A DNA stretch of 64,000 bases from Centropus unirufus (taxonomy: Eukaryota > Chordata > Aves > Cuculiformes > Centropidae). Position numbers and translations under genes: made by a program. This document shows positions 15,601 to 27,600 of this stretch, in pieces. Under the pieces are notes generated by a model. It saw nothing but the letters and a program-made list of their open reading frames with translations. It had not been told where the DNA came from and did no database searches. Position 1 is the first letter of the stretch, and each line of letters starts with the position of its first letter. The stretch covers positions 2,180,559 through 2,244,558 of the forward strand of contig VYZI01000068.1 in the NCBI GenBank assembly GCA_013397695.1. Reading direction: 5' to 3'.

Positions 15601-16700
15601 AGAGTAGCAATTCACTCAGAAATTATTAAAATTCAGGCAAATTAGCAATGGCTCTGAAATAGCTTAAAAAGGCAAGTCATAAATATAGAGAATTCCAGAG
15701 GAATTGATGGTCACATTCTGGGGTTACTCTGAAAAACAGCAGGTGCTAAGTGAAAAGAACAGCTGTACATGAGTAACCGTAGACCCACAAAATATAAATT
15801 TAGAAAATAGCAGAGTAATAGGTCACTGTGGTGCTGAGTAGAACAAAAGCTGTCGACGGGCAAGTACTGGGCAGGATATTGCTGCAGCAGCTTTAAGAGA
15901 CTCAATCACGTACAAGGGCAATGCTGACAAAGCCGTGCAAAGTGAATTTACTAATTCGTGGCAATCTGCTAATAAAAGTGGTTAATGGTCATCCATGAGG
16001 ATTACGTACGTATTTTGGATAAACAGCAACATGGTAGCAACTGATGTGTTCTCTGCCCCCACCAGGTTTATGTGATCTTTAGGAGTTTAGGAGTAAGATG
16101 AAGGTCTAGGTTAATAAAACTATTGCCTACATTATGGCTTACTGATTGTGTGAAAAAGAGCGAAGTCAGAGCTGATAAAACATGGTCACATAAACTTTTC
16201 CTCTTTTAGCCTATTCATGTGTCCCCTGATTTATTACTTTAAGTAATTCTTCTCTACTTTCAAATATCATTTGTGCATGATGCCTCATTTATTAGAGCTA
16301 TTATACCAAGAATCAAAAGAGTTTTTCTGTTTCATACATATTCTGCATGTAATTCTGTACATGTATATTCTGTATATACATAAAGACACAGAAATAGAGG
16401 GGGCTTGCAAATTCACAGTGTTATGCATAGATTATGGGCAGCTCATTGATTCATAATGAGCTGCTGTGCGACCAGGGTAACGCTAAAACAATGAACTTAA
16501 GGACCATATGTTGCCGTGACACAGAAAAACAGGGTCTTTTTGCCATCTGTAGAGGTCAGGGGGCCAAACACACACTGGTGAACCTTGTCACAGGCAGGTC
16601 ATGCATGCCTGAACGACTCTTTGCCTCTTTCTTCCCCACCAGCTCACACTCCAGCAGCTGACAGCTGCTAGGGTGTTGGGCCATCCTCACAGGAGCTCCC
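9640..16700. other. AT-rich non-coding stretch, no gene recognised
   Basis: About 7 kb with stop-dense frames on both strands and no recognisable coding, RNA or mobile-element signature. The occasional 60-110 codon open frames have no coherent composition and no convincing splice partners. It probably belongs to the intergenic space upstream of RFC3. Confidence 0.5.
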
Positions 16701-16714
16701 CTTGCATCCCACTT

Positions 16715-17357
16715 CCATGCCTGACATAAGCCAGCGGTGTGCCCAGGTGGCCAAGAAGTCCAACAGCATCCTGGCTCATATCAGAAATGGTGCGGACAGC
16801 AGCAGTAGACAAGGGATTGGATTGTCCCTCTATACTCTGTGCTGGCGAGGCTGCACCTTGAATCTTGTGTTCAGTTTTGGCCCCTCATTACAAGAAAGAC
16901 ACTGAGGAGCTGGACTATGTCCAGAGAAGGGCAACAAAGCTGGTGAAGGGTGTGGAGTACAGGGAATATGGGGAGCAGCTGAGGGAACTGGAATTGTTTA
17001 GTCTAGAGAAGAGGATGCTGAAGGGAGATCATATTGTGCTCTAAAACCACTTCAACAGCGGTTGTAGTGATGTGGATGTTGGTCTTCCAAACAAAAAGCA
17101 ATAGAATGAGAGGAAATGGACTCAACTTGTTCCAGGGGAAGTCTAGATTAGATACTAGGAAATATTTCTTTACTGAGAAGTAAAGCACTGGATGACGCTG
17201 CCCAGAGAAGTGGTGGAGTCACCATCCCTGCCGGTGTTCCGAAAGCATGTAGATGTGGCAGTTTGGGACATGGTTTAGTTGGCATGGTGGTGTTGAGCTG
17301 ATGGTTGAACTTGATGAACTTAGAGGTCTTTTCCAAGCTTAATGATTCCATGATTCT
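16715..17357 (+). mobile_element. CR1 LINE 3' fragment
   Basis: The sense-strand CR1 text starts in the RT C-terminal region ('gtgtgcccaggtggccaag', 16738 onward). It continues through the 'ccagagaagggcaacaaagctggtgaag' block near 16920 and ends in the tail 'atgattccatgattctg' at about 17341-17357. That tail is the usual CR1 ATTCTATG-type 3' end. The copy is 5'-truncated and its frames are broken. The first 190 bp closely match the CR1 copy in RFC3 intron 2 (20768-20950). Confidence 0.88.
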
Positions 17358-17639
17358 GCCAGCTCTTCCCTGGGAGATCAGTCGGCACTGCTGGCATGCA
17401 ATTCTCAGTCTGCCCCTGCCATCACCACAACTTGCGTTAGGTATCTGTGCATGATCTGTAAAAACCCGTGAGTTAAGATCAGTAAAACTGATGACTTCAC
17501 AGGAATAGCAAGAAGCCCACTGCCCTAAGAAGGTCCCTAGGGGCCTGCTGTTACCCTGTCTCTACCAGGTGCACCCCCAGCACCAGGACTGGGTTCCACT
17601 AGTGTCCCTGGACACATACAAAGACATGAGACCTCCAAG

Positions 17640-18268
17640 AGGCAGAAAGAGGGCCAAGCATGTCCTGGGGTGCATTGAGCATGGCATTGCCAGCTGGTCA
17701 CGGGAGGTGATTGTCCTGCTCAACTCCACAGCGATGCAGTCCTCCTCGAGTACTGCGTGCAGTTTGGGCACCACAGTATAAAAAGGCTATCAGGCTACTG
17801 GGGAGTGGCCAGAAAAGCACCACAAAGTTGGTGCTTTTTGGGTTTTGAGGCGAAGCCATATGACGAGTAGCTAGAGACACTCGGTCTGTTCAGCCTGTAG
17901 AGGAGGTTGAGGGAAGACCTCATGACAGCCTGCAGCTTCCTCACAAAGGGAAGAGGAGGAGCAGGCACTGATTTTTCTCTCTGACAAGCAATGACAGGAC
18001 CCGAGGGAATGGTGGGCGTACCAGAGGAGGTTTAGGTTGAGTATTAGGAAAAGGTTCTTGACTCAGAGGGTGGTGGAACCCTGGAACAGGCTCCCCAAGG
18101 AAGCAGTCATGGCTCCAAGCCTGACAATATTCCAGAAGCATTTGGATAACGCCTTCAGACACATGGCGTGAGCGTTGGGGCTGTCCTAAGCAGGGACAGG
18201 AGCTGGATTTGGTGATTCTTGTGGGTCCCTTCCAACTCAGAGCCCTCACATTCTATGATCCTACGAGG
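17640..18268 (+). mobile_element. CR1 LINE 3' fragment next to the RFC3 promoter
   Basis: The CR1 3' half lies in sense orientation. It has the 'gtcctggggtgcattgag' block (17661), the 'gttcagcctgtagaggagg' block (17889), the 'ctggaacaggctcccc' block (18081) and a terminal 'attctatgatcctacga' (18250-18266). Its 3' end lies about 110 bp before the CpG-rich RFC3 promoter and about 270 bp before the RFC3 start codon. The stretch 17360-17640, between this copy and the previous CR1, is less certain and may hold an eroded 5' continuation. Confidence 0.88.
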
Positions 18269-18480
18269 CATCACGGTCTCCATCCATCATGCACCGAGCT
18301 CTGCAGCCTCCTGCCAGGTGGTAAATTTACAGAGGTAAATCCTGCCACTGGGAAGTGACCACCGGGCAAAGCCGACGAGACTCAGCCAGCCTCGGGGAGC
18401 CATGGTAGCGGGGACGCGCGGCGCGTCCACTCCCCGCGCCGGCGCGGCGCGTCCCTCGGCGGCCGCCGTACCCTCCGCCC

Positions 18481-18487
18481 TTCCCGC
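18481..18487 (+). promoter_or_regulatory. RFC3: E2F-like site (TTCCCGC)
   Basis: TTCCCGC matches the E2F core TTSSCGC and lies 54 bp upstream of the RFC3 start codon within the CpG-rich promoter. S-phase clamp-loader genes are commonly E2F-controlled, so the position is sensible. A CHR-like TTTGAA lies at 18530-18535, just before the ATG. Both are short motifs and could occur by chance in such GC-rich DNA. Confidence 0.4.
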
Positions 18488-18540
18488 CGCTGGGGGCTGT
18501 GGGGCCGCGGGCCGCGGGCTGCGCGCGCTTTTGAACCGCC

Positions 18541-18627
18541 ATGAGCCTGTGGGTGGACAAGCACCGGCCCGGGTCCCTGGGGCGGCTGGACTTTCACCGC
18601 GAGCAGGCGGGCCAGCTCCGCAACCTG
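18541..18627 (+). CDS. RFC3: RFC3 exon 1 (residues 1-29)
   Basis: It encodes MSLWVDKHRPGSLGRLDF and onward to RNL, ending in phase 0 before the donor gtgagg. It carries the conserved N-terminal VDKxRP signature of RFC small subunits. It lies inside the CpG-rich island. Confidence 0.97.
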
Positions 18628-21600
18628 GTGAGGCGGCGCCCGGGCTCGCCCGAGGCCAGCCCTGACCGGGCCTCCCCTCCCGCACGGCGCGGGCTGGGGG
18701 GTTTCCCTCAGGGCGGGCGCTTCCCGGCCCGGAGCCGCCGGCGGGGCAGGGCCCTGCGCGCTCAGGGGGAGGCTGTGAGGGAGCTGGGGGGGAGCGATGT
18801 GCGTCCGGGCTGGGTTTGGCTCGGAACGGCCAGAATCGCTGAGAATAGGGCTTAGTTTATCTCATTAAACTTAGCTGGGGTTTTTAAGGCGAGCTGCTGG
18901 GAATAAAAGTCAGGGCTGTGGAATGGGTTGGATATTAAAGGGCAGCTTCCCCTGCCAGATGTGCGCGTTCATTCTCTCGGTTTCTCTGCGGCTGTTACGC
19001 CTCATGTAAAAATTTTGGGTGTGAAGAAGGCTGGTCAGATGCTCTCCTGGTCATGCTTTTAAGCTTTTCCAGTCGAAGGCTTCTAAAATTAAGTGCAAAC
19101 TATTATTTATTTGCCCAAGTTCTAAGCTTGCAAGTAGAACTACAAAATAGTTGTATATATCCATATATATATATATAACCTGGAAAGCATGTGAATGCTG
19201 AGGTGGTTTTTGGGTTTTTTGTTTGTTTTATATTTTTTTTGCTTGTCTTACTTTCTTGTTAGTCTTTTTACTTTGGTTTCTTTTTTAAGAGTGTGTTGTT
19301 TGGAGGTCTTAATGAGTTGCATATGGTCTTCAGAAAAATACGTTCTATAGGAAATATTGCTGGGGGACAGGAATTCAGCACTGATGCTAGGTACAGTGTT
19401 ATAACTGAGCTGAAAAGTCATTCGGTGTAAATTTGGGTGAGAATAGGATGAATACTCTCATAGGCAAAATGTTGTAGCTAACTAATTGTCTTGCTTTGTG
19501 TTCAGGTTCAGTGTGGTGACTTCCCTCATCTATTGGTGTATGGACCATCAGGAGCTGGAAAAAAGACAAGGATAATGTGTTTGTTAAGGGAATTATATGG
19601 TGCAGGAGTAGAAAAACTGAGGATTGAGCATCAGAGTATAACGGTAAAAATAAAAAAAAAATCCTATCTGCTGCAAAGCACCGGGGATGTTTATATACTG
19701 ATATATTTCTGTTGTGAGGCCTTTCTATTTATGTGACTTTTACATTTATTTTTTTTTCACGCAGCATCTTCAGGCACTTTTATGTAATTAATCAGATTAG
19801 TTTAGTTACTTGAACAAATGCTTTGTGATTTTTTTATATGTCTTTGTGGGTGAGAGGATGTGGGGGTTTTTTTGTTTTGTTTTTCTGTAGTTTGTTCAGG
19901 GGATTTTGGGGTTTCTCCCACAAGTCAAGTTTTTGGATCCACCCAAAAGTATTGAGGGATCTGACAGAAGTGCCCAACAAACCACTGTCTATTATTGAGC
20001 CTTGTCTAAAAGAGGAGGTTCCAGTTGACTGGAAGTTAGCAAATGTGAGTCTTGTCTACAAGAAAGGCTGAAAGGAGGATCTGGGGAATGACAGGCCTGT
20101 CAGCCTGACCTCTGCTAGGAAAGGTAGAGTAGATCACGGTGAGGGCCATCATGTGGCCCATACAGAACCACCAGATAATCAGGCCCAGTCAGCATGGGTT
20201 TAGGAAGGGCTGGTCCTGCTTGATCTTCTGTGACAAGGTCTCACAGTCTGGGTGTTGTCTACCTGAACTTCATTAAAGCCCCTAGCACTGTTTCCCACAG
20301 TGTTCTCCTGGAAAAACAGGCTGCTCATTGCTTCGATGAGTGTAGTCTTTGTTGGGTAAAAAAACTGGCTGAATGGTTGGGCCCAGAGTTGTGGTGGAGT
20401 TAAATCCAGTTGGCAGCTGGTCACAAGTGCTGCTCCCCAGGGCTCAGTGCTGGGTACAGTTCTGCATAATATCTTGATCAAGCGTCTGGATGAGGGGATG
20501 AAGTGCACTCTCAATGAGTTTGCATATGACACCAGGTTGGGCAGGAGTGTTGATCTGCTTGGGAGAAGGAGGGGTTTGTAAAAGGATGTATGCAGGCGGG
20601 ATCAATGGACTGAGACCAGTGGGATGGGGTTCAAAAAGGCTCCGTGCCAGATCCTGCACTTGGGTCACAACAACGCTCACCAATGCTGTAGGTTTGGGGA
20701 TGGATGTCAAGAAAACTGCCTGGAGGAAAAGCACCTGGAAGGGTCTTGGATGACAGTGGCTGAACATGAGCCAGCAGTGTGCTCAGGTGGCCAAGAAGTC
20801 CAACAGCATCCTGGCTTATATCAGAAATGGTGTGGACAGCAGCAGTAGATAAAGGATTGGATTGTCTCCCTATACCTGGTGCTGGTGAGGCTGCACCTCA
20901 AATCCTGCCTTAAGTTTTGGGCCCCTCACTGTAAGGAAGACATTGAAGGGAAGATGGTGACACAGTGTATGTGCAACTGTTCAGACTCAGATTTAGAAGT
21001 GATAGAAATAGCGTTTTCTTTAAACCAAATATAGACTTGAAATCCTTTCCAAAGGGAAGTGAACAGCCTCTTCAGGCTTCTCTGCAGATTTTCCTTTCTT
21101 TGGAGGACCAAGGTATCATTTATTTGAAAAGGCTGATTCTGATATTAAGATTTCTTTTCCTGAAACTTGATAACTGGAGTATGCATTATATGTGTTACTA
21201 TAGTAATTCTTAATGTTATTATTCTACAGACTAGATGATGTATCAATACTCCTCCTTTGTTGAAGGTGGGGTTGGGGATGGAGATGCATAAGTTTTGTGT
21301 CTCAGCAGTTCTTTGATCTATGAGACTTTATTTGCCCGTGAACTAGCCGGTTGTAATCTCTAAGATAAAATTTTGCATCTGATTCTTAGAATGCTCAGAA
21401 ATTTAATACGCTCTCTTTCTACATAGGCACCTTCCAAAAAGAAAATTGAAATCAGCACCATTGCAAGTAATTATCACCTTGAAGTTAACCCAAGGTAAGT
21501 GTACAGTAAAAAAGCCCAATTTCAAATATAGGCCACTGGTAATTCTGCAGGTAGTTTCAACCTGGCTATAAGGGCCTCATTGCCTGAGCAAATGAGATAA

Positions 21601-24600
21601 TGGTTATGCTTAGCTAGCTGTGTAAGCATGGTGGTGTTGAGGACTTGGTAACAGAAACAGTTTTGGATTCACAGAACCGTTTAAGATGAAATTGAGAACT
21701 CTTATTGGAACCAATACTGCCATATTGCTAGTTCTCTCATAAATACAAAAATAATAACAAATCATAATAATAATAATAATTCAAAATTCATAATAATAAA
21801 TCAAAAATAATAACAAAAAATAATAACAAAATAAATACAAAAATAAAGTGATCTGAAAGTAAGTGTGGTTTACCCAGCAACTCTAAAGAGTGTGAGAAAG
21901 CACAACACCCCAAATCTGGGCATCTTGTCATGGGCGAGGTCAGGTGTCGATTTAAATGCCAGAAGTTCTAATGGTGTATTATATGTCTTCTCTGACAGTT
22001 GTCAAATTGCTGGTGATAGTTCACCAAACCAGTGTGAATACCTGCATTTACCTGTTGCACTTGGATCTTGCTTTAAATCAGATGAGAGTAAATGGCATTG
22101 TGCACTGGGAGGCTTTGGTTATGCTGGCTTTGTTGTCTGGATTTCAGTTATGAGACAGTGTGTGTCCTGAAGTAACTTCTATCTTTATTTTTATTGCTAA
22201 ACCTTTTCTCTTGTTGCTCTGTGTTTTAGAGGTTAGTATCATTTAGCATGTCTCCTTTAAGAGCTTATTCTGCCAGTGATCTCTATTAGTTAGTGAATAC
22301 CTGCTGGGGTTCTAATACAGACCCAAATAATGAAAGCTGAGACTTTTATTGGTAATTAACTGTTTGAATATGTTATTTTGGTAATGGATAGAATATCTGA
22401 CTATTCAATCTTCTGCTTGGATAACCTAATCCAACCAATACTTCTGTTATTCTCCACAGAGTACTTCTAGCTTGAAACGTATAAAATAGCTCTATTTTAC
22501 TTCTATAGAAAAATCTTGAAAGCATGAAACTGCTATGTTGGTTTGTAGAGGAAAAAGCCAACCCTTCTCTTATTTGCATAGGCAAAATATTGGGAATAAT
22601 TTTTGTTTCATATTGATCATTTAGTGGTGTTTCTCCTTAATTTAGCTTGAGGGGAACTGACAAATTTTATGGTATGGCCCAGGGTCTCCCCCAACATCCA
22701 CTGACAGTCCCGTTTGGGTCACAACATGGTTGTTAAATATATAATAGTAGGGCTGAATTTTAAGAAGGAGGGTGTTGATTTATAGGCTTTAAGTGACCAA
22801 GCAATCATCATGTTTGTCTGACCAGACAGTGAACTTGTGTGTGCTGAGCTATAGTCTGTGGAGTCTGATGGAATTCAAATACTGTGAAATCATGTCGTGC
22901 ATCTTAAGGAGCAGGGAGTGTGATTAATGGCTAAAAGGGAAAGGAAATTAACTTCTGGGGAGGACTCTGCAGACACTGAATTTATTATTGAACTTTATTT
23001 GATAGAGCTGTTGTTTCCTCTCCAAAAGGAAGATGTTGTCTGAATTACAAAGTATTGTCTGCTTGTCACTTGAGTAGCTTGGATAGATAGATGCTTTAAA
23101 GTGGGTCCTCCTGTAGAAGTGGGTAAAGAAAGAATAAGGAATAACAAAAATTAAACATTTATGTGGTAACTACCTTTGTTCATTGTTTTCCTAGAGTGTT
23201 TGGTGTGGTCACCTAATATCAAGGATAATCTTTCACCATGAAATTATAGTGCTGGGTTCTCTAACTGCAAAGAATAATTTATTTCTCGATGTTTATAAAC
23301 TATTTTAATCACTTAATTTTCAAAACCTGGCCTAACTCATAAATAGAACTGGTATTTTCATTTTGCTTTTTGGGTTTGGTGCTGTAATGACAGGTCTGCT
23401 CCCTTGCTGAATGGCAGAACTCTGCAGTCAAAGTTGCCATAGCCTGTTCAGCAGGTTGTGAACTGTGAAGGCAATAGTGTGGGATGTAGGTTTTTTCCAT
23501 TGTTTTTATTTGCTTTTTCAGTAACCTAACTTGCAAGTCAGTCCCCAGTGCTTGTGAAATCTGAATAAAACTAGCTGAGCTACTGACCTGGGGACTAACA
23601 AGGCCGTGCAGTGCTGCTCTGGTGCATAGTAAGGAGGAGGGGCTGGAAGGCAATCTAGTACTTCCCCCTGTTTTTCTGCCTTCTAAGAGGAAAAATGTTA
23701 ACTGTGTTCTGTAATAGTAGCTGAGTATTGGTCTTCTACTACTATTTAACTTCACTGTGTTTGCCATTCAGGTTTACACTAAGCATGTAGGTTGTACGTA
23801 GGATGACATCTAATTTTCAAGGGAAAAGAACCTATGTATGTACGTCAGTCCTTTGAGTCAGGCATCCTGTTATGTGGTTAGACTTAATGTTTCTTCCTGT
23901 AAGGGGTGTAAATGCTCACTTTGCACGTTTTTGCCCAAATCACAAGTAACAAAGATTTTTCAGACTGGAAAAATAAGTTCTATTTTAAAGAGTTAATAAA
24001 ACATTTGACCATGGTTTCACTACTTGCCAATACAGTGCTACTAATCCAACTCTGCTTGCATAAGCTTTGGGTTGGTTTTTTTATTGGGAAGGTAACTTTC
24101 AACGAAATATGTGTGTTAAGTTGAATTCCAACCTCAACAGCGTCTGAATTCTTTTGGCATTCTTGCTTAGTCGGTTGACTAAGGGGCTGCTTAGGAGGAT
24201 ATATCTTGTATGTACTTTAAAGTCATTTTAAAACAAGTTTTATTCAATTCCCTGGTATAGTGATGCAGGAAACAATGACCGTGTAGTAATTCAGGAACTC
24301 TTGAAGACAGTAGCACAATCCCAACAGCTTGAGACAAGTACTCAACGAGATTTTAAAGGTGAGTAAAACCAATTAAAACCAAAGTACTTTTTAAGCTTAT
24401 TTTTCAGATATTTCAGCTGACTTTTGTTTGTATCTTTATATTGCATGAGCGAATACGTGAAGATTTTCCACATTAAACTGTGGAAGTATCTTGAGTGGTT
24501 AAATAGTGCAAGGTTGTCTCTTGTGTTGGTTTCTTAGGAGAACAGGCTGTAGTTGAGTGACTTTGGCTGGACGGAGGGAGCCAAGATTCCTGCTGTCTTT

Positions 24601-27600
24601 TTCCCAAGTCTGCTATCGAAATGCACTGTAACTTAGCTACAAGTGTAGATCATTAAACTGAGTTATGAATCACTGAGGCTTAATATTGAATTGAAGGGCA
24701 GGATAAACATATGACAAATAGGACTGCGTAAGTCAGGTGTTAGCCACTTACTTGTAGTGTTTTGGGGGAAATTTGGAAGCATTTTATCCATGGTGTATGC
24801 AAGGACAGTGGGTAAGAAAATGTAGAAGGCTTATCAGTCTGTGCCTTGGAAAACTCACTGTACATCCGGCTTATTTTTTCCTCCCTGTGACTAAATTGAA
24901 AGCAAAATAATAAGTATATAATAAGAAATTGAAGGAGAGAGGAAGTGCTTGACGCCTGTTGGCTTTACCAGCTATTGATATTGATTGTCATATACTTGAA
25001 GCATCGGGTAATCTGACTGGTCTCCTTGGGCTGCATATATCAGGAGAAGAGTAATGGGCTGACTTCTTCCTTCAAGCTGTTGTCACTGACCATTCAGAGT
25101 ACCGAAATGAGCCACCTGTGAGTTGCCTGGGGTAGAACCTGCAGAATTCAGCTGGTTGGGTCAGCTGCTTTGTATTAGGTGTCTCCTGACTGTTCTGAGG
25201 CATTTCTAAAGTACTTATTTTTCCTTAAAAGACTGTGGAAAGGCACTGCAGTTACAAAAACATGTCAGCTTTCTACTACTCCTTTGTTAAGCTAAAACAT
25301 AGGCTTTTAAATGTAAAATGAATTGAGAATCTTCAAGAAATTTGTGCTTTTTGATATGTCCTTATGTCACAGGTTTTTTTTCATTTCTTACTTAAAAATT
25401 CCTTTTAAAACTTATTATCAAAATGAACATCTACGTGGATTATTTCTTGATGCTGAAGTACTGCAATCCCTGCTCTGAAGAAATTGATTTTCCAGGACTT
25501 TCCATATAGAGTGTGAAGGAGCAGAAGTCAAAAAAGCATGTGGGTTGTCTTAATCTTTATTTTCCTGCCTGTGGAACCATGCTGCCTTTTTCGGTTTGTA
25601 TAATTTATTTTGGTATTATCACTTGTGTGTTAAAAGAATTTGTTTTCTTAGACAGATTTGTTATTAATAAAAAAACGCACTCTTTTTAATCTTTTTCAGT
25701 GGTGGTGTTAACAGAAGTCGACAAACTCACTAAAGATGCTCAGCATGCTTTGCGAAGGACAATGGAGAAGTACATGGCGACCTGCAGATTGATCCTGTGC
25801 TGCAACTCCATGTCAAAAATTATAGGACCTATTCAAAGCAGATGCCTGGCTGTACGAGTGCCTGCTCCCAGCATCGAAGATGTATGTTGAAAGAGAATAA
25901 AAAATAAGTTATTTAAGATATTTTTACCAGATAAGTTCTTGCTGTGGATTTAAAAATGTTTTACTTCCATGAAATGACCTAGTTTTAATTTGTGGTGGGT
26001 TTGTCAAACATGTCTTATGACAGACTGGACCATCTCTGTGCTAGAAATGTTGCAAACGGGAGAATTTGTAGGTGCTAAAATGTTTGCTAAGTGTTGCACT
26101 CCATGCTATCCGTTTCCCATCTAGATCTGCCATGTCTTATCCAGTGTCTGTAAGAAAGAAGGCCTGACTCTTCCTCAGGAACTGGCACAAAGACTTGCAG
26201 AGAAATCTGGCAGGAATCTTCGGAAAGCACTACTTATGTGTGAGTCCTGCAGAGTACAACAGTAAGTCACCGCTAACCATTAATATAAATTATACTCTCA
26301 GTCACATAAATGAACTTAACTCTGAGGGCTTATTAGAGTAGGTGACAGTTTGACTTAGGGTTTTTTGTAAAAATATTATTCTGCAGGTATCCTTTTTCTG
26401 CTGATCAAGACATTCCTGAGATGGACTGGGAAGTTTATTTGAGAGAAACTGCTAACGCTATTGTTGGCCAACAGACACCACAAAGGTGAGTGAATACACT
26501 TGCTTGCAGCTATAAACTTTTTGTTATACTCTCAAGAATAAAAAAAAGTTAGATTTAAAAATGTGGCATTTTTTTACTTCAGTTATATTTATTTTTCTAG
26601 CATTTCTTCTGGAGCTGGTACTTTGCAGCCAGGGGAAATGAGCTTTAAAATTACCAGAGGAGTCTGAATAAGCTTCAGGGGCTAAAACAATCGTTGAGCT
26701 TCTCTATTGAAGCTTTGTTCTGGGAAGGGGAAGAGTGGGTGGTTTTTTTCTTTTATTATTTTTTGCTTTGTTTTGAGGTTTCTGTTTCCCTATCTTTAGC
26801 ATGATGCACCTTAGTAAAGGATCTGGAAATGAGAAATCATTGCGCTTTTTTTTTAAGCGCATTAAGAGATACCCCCTTCACGTGTTTCATATACAACCTA
26901 ATCCTTTTATTTTGTTCCGTATATTACATGAGATATCACTTAAATTCTAGTATTTACATGTAACATCTGAACTTTTGATATATGTTGAGAACTGATGACT
27001 GTCACTTTCTGCTGCCTAATTATCTCAACGTGCTGTTGTGAAAAATGAAGACAGAAAGCCAGCCTAAACGAACTGTGTGCCTCTAATCGATTTTGTTGTA
27101 TCTTCTCACTAATGTTAAGCAAGATTAATAATTTGGGTATTAAGAGGAAATAAAGGCAGACAAACCAACCCGAGACAAATTGTAATAGCCTTGTAGCCTC
27201 TAGATTAACTGAGACAATGGTAACTAGAGGATGTGTAACTTATCCTACTGTTTTGAATAAAAGTTGATATGTAGCATTTGAATTGAAGCTGACTGACTTG
27301 TACAATGATTTTGGGGTTTATAATAACACAGAAATGCAATACCAGAAAGAAACCTTTGCTTGGGTTGATTATTGTTTTGTTTGGTTTTTTTCTGCACCAT
27401 GTTTCACAAATAGTCCAAAAACACTAGTGTGATACATCTGATGTTTTATGGTGTCTTTCCAACAGGCTTCTAGAGGTCCGTGGAAGACTTTATGAACTCC
27501 TGACACACTGCATTCCTCCTGAGATTATAATGAAGGTAATTCAGCTATCTAGTATTGTGTTAAAAATAGCAACTCTAATTTGAGTTAAAAAAAGCCTGCA

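Larger units (their letters stand above)
18380..18810 (+). promoter_or_regulatory. RFC3: CpG-rich promoter / first-exon island of RFC3
   Basis: Base composition changes abruptly from about 40 percent GC to very GC-rich DNA with many CpG dinucleotides ('ggcgcggcgcgtcc', 'ggccgccgtacc', 'ccgcgggccgcgg'). The region ends within intron 1 near 18800. No TATA box is seen. This is the expected TATA-less, CpG-island promoter of a replication housekeeping gene. The transcription start cannot be read from sequence alone but must lie upstream of the ATG at 18541. Confidence 0.8.

Noticed and set aside
1..16700. Possible STARD13 5' exons expected from synteny
   Set aside because: No START, RhoGAP or SAM domain peptide and no convincing first exon was seen on the minus strand.
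18287..18685. Several minus-strand open frames over the RFC3 promoter
   Set aside because: Ala/Arg/Gly/Pro-rich frames are expected by chance in a CpG-rich island where stop codons are rare.
23309..23767. 152-codon minus-strand open frame in RFC3 intron 3
   Set aside because: Antisense to an intron, no family resemblance, and no similarity to known nested genes.
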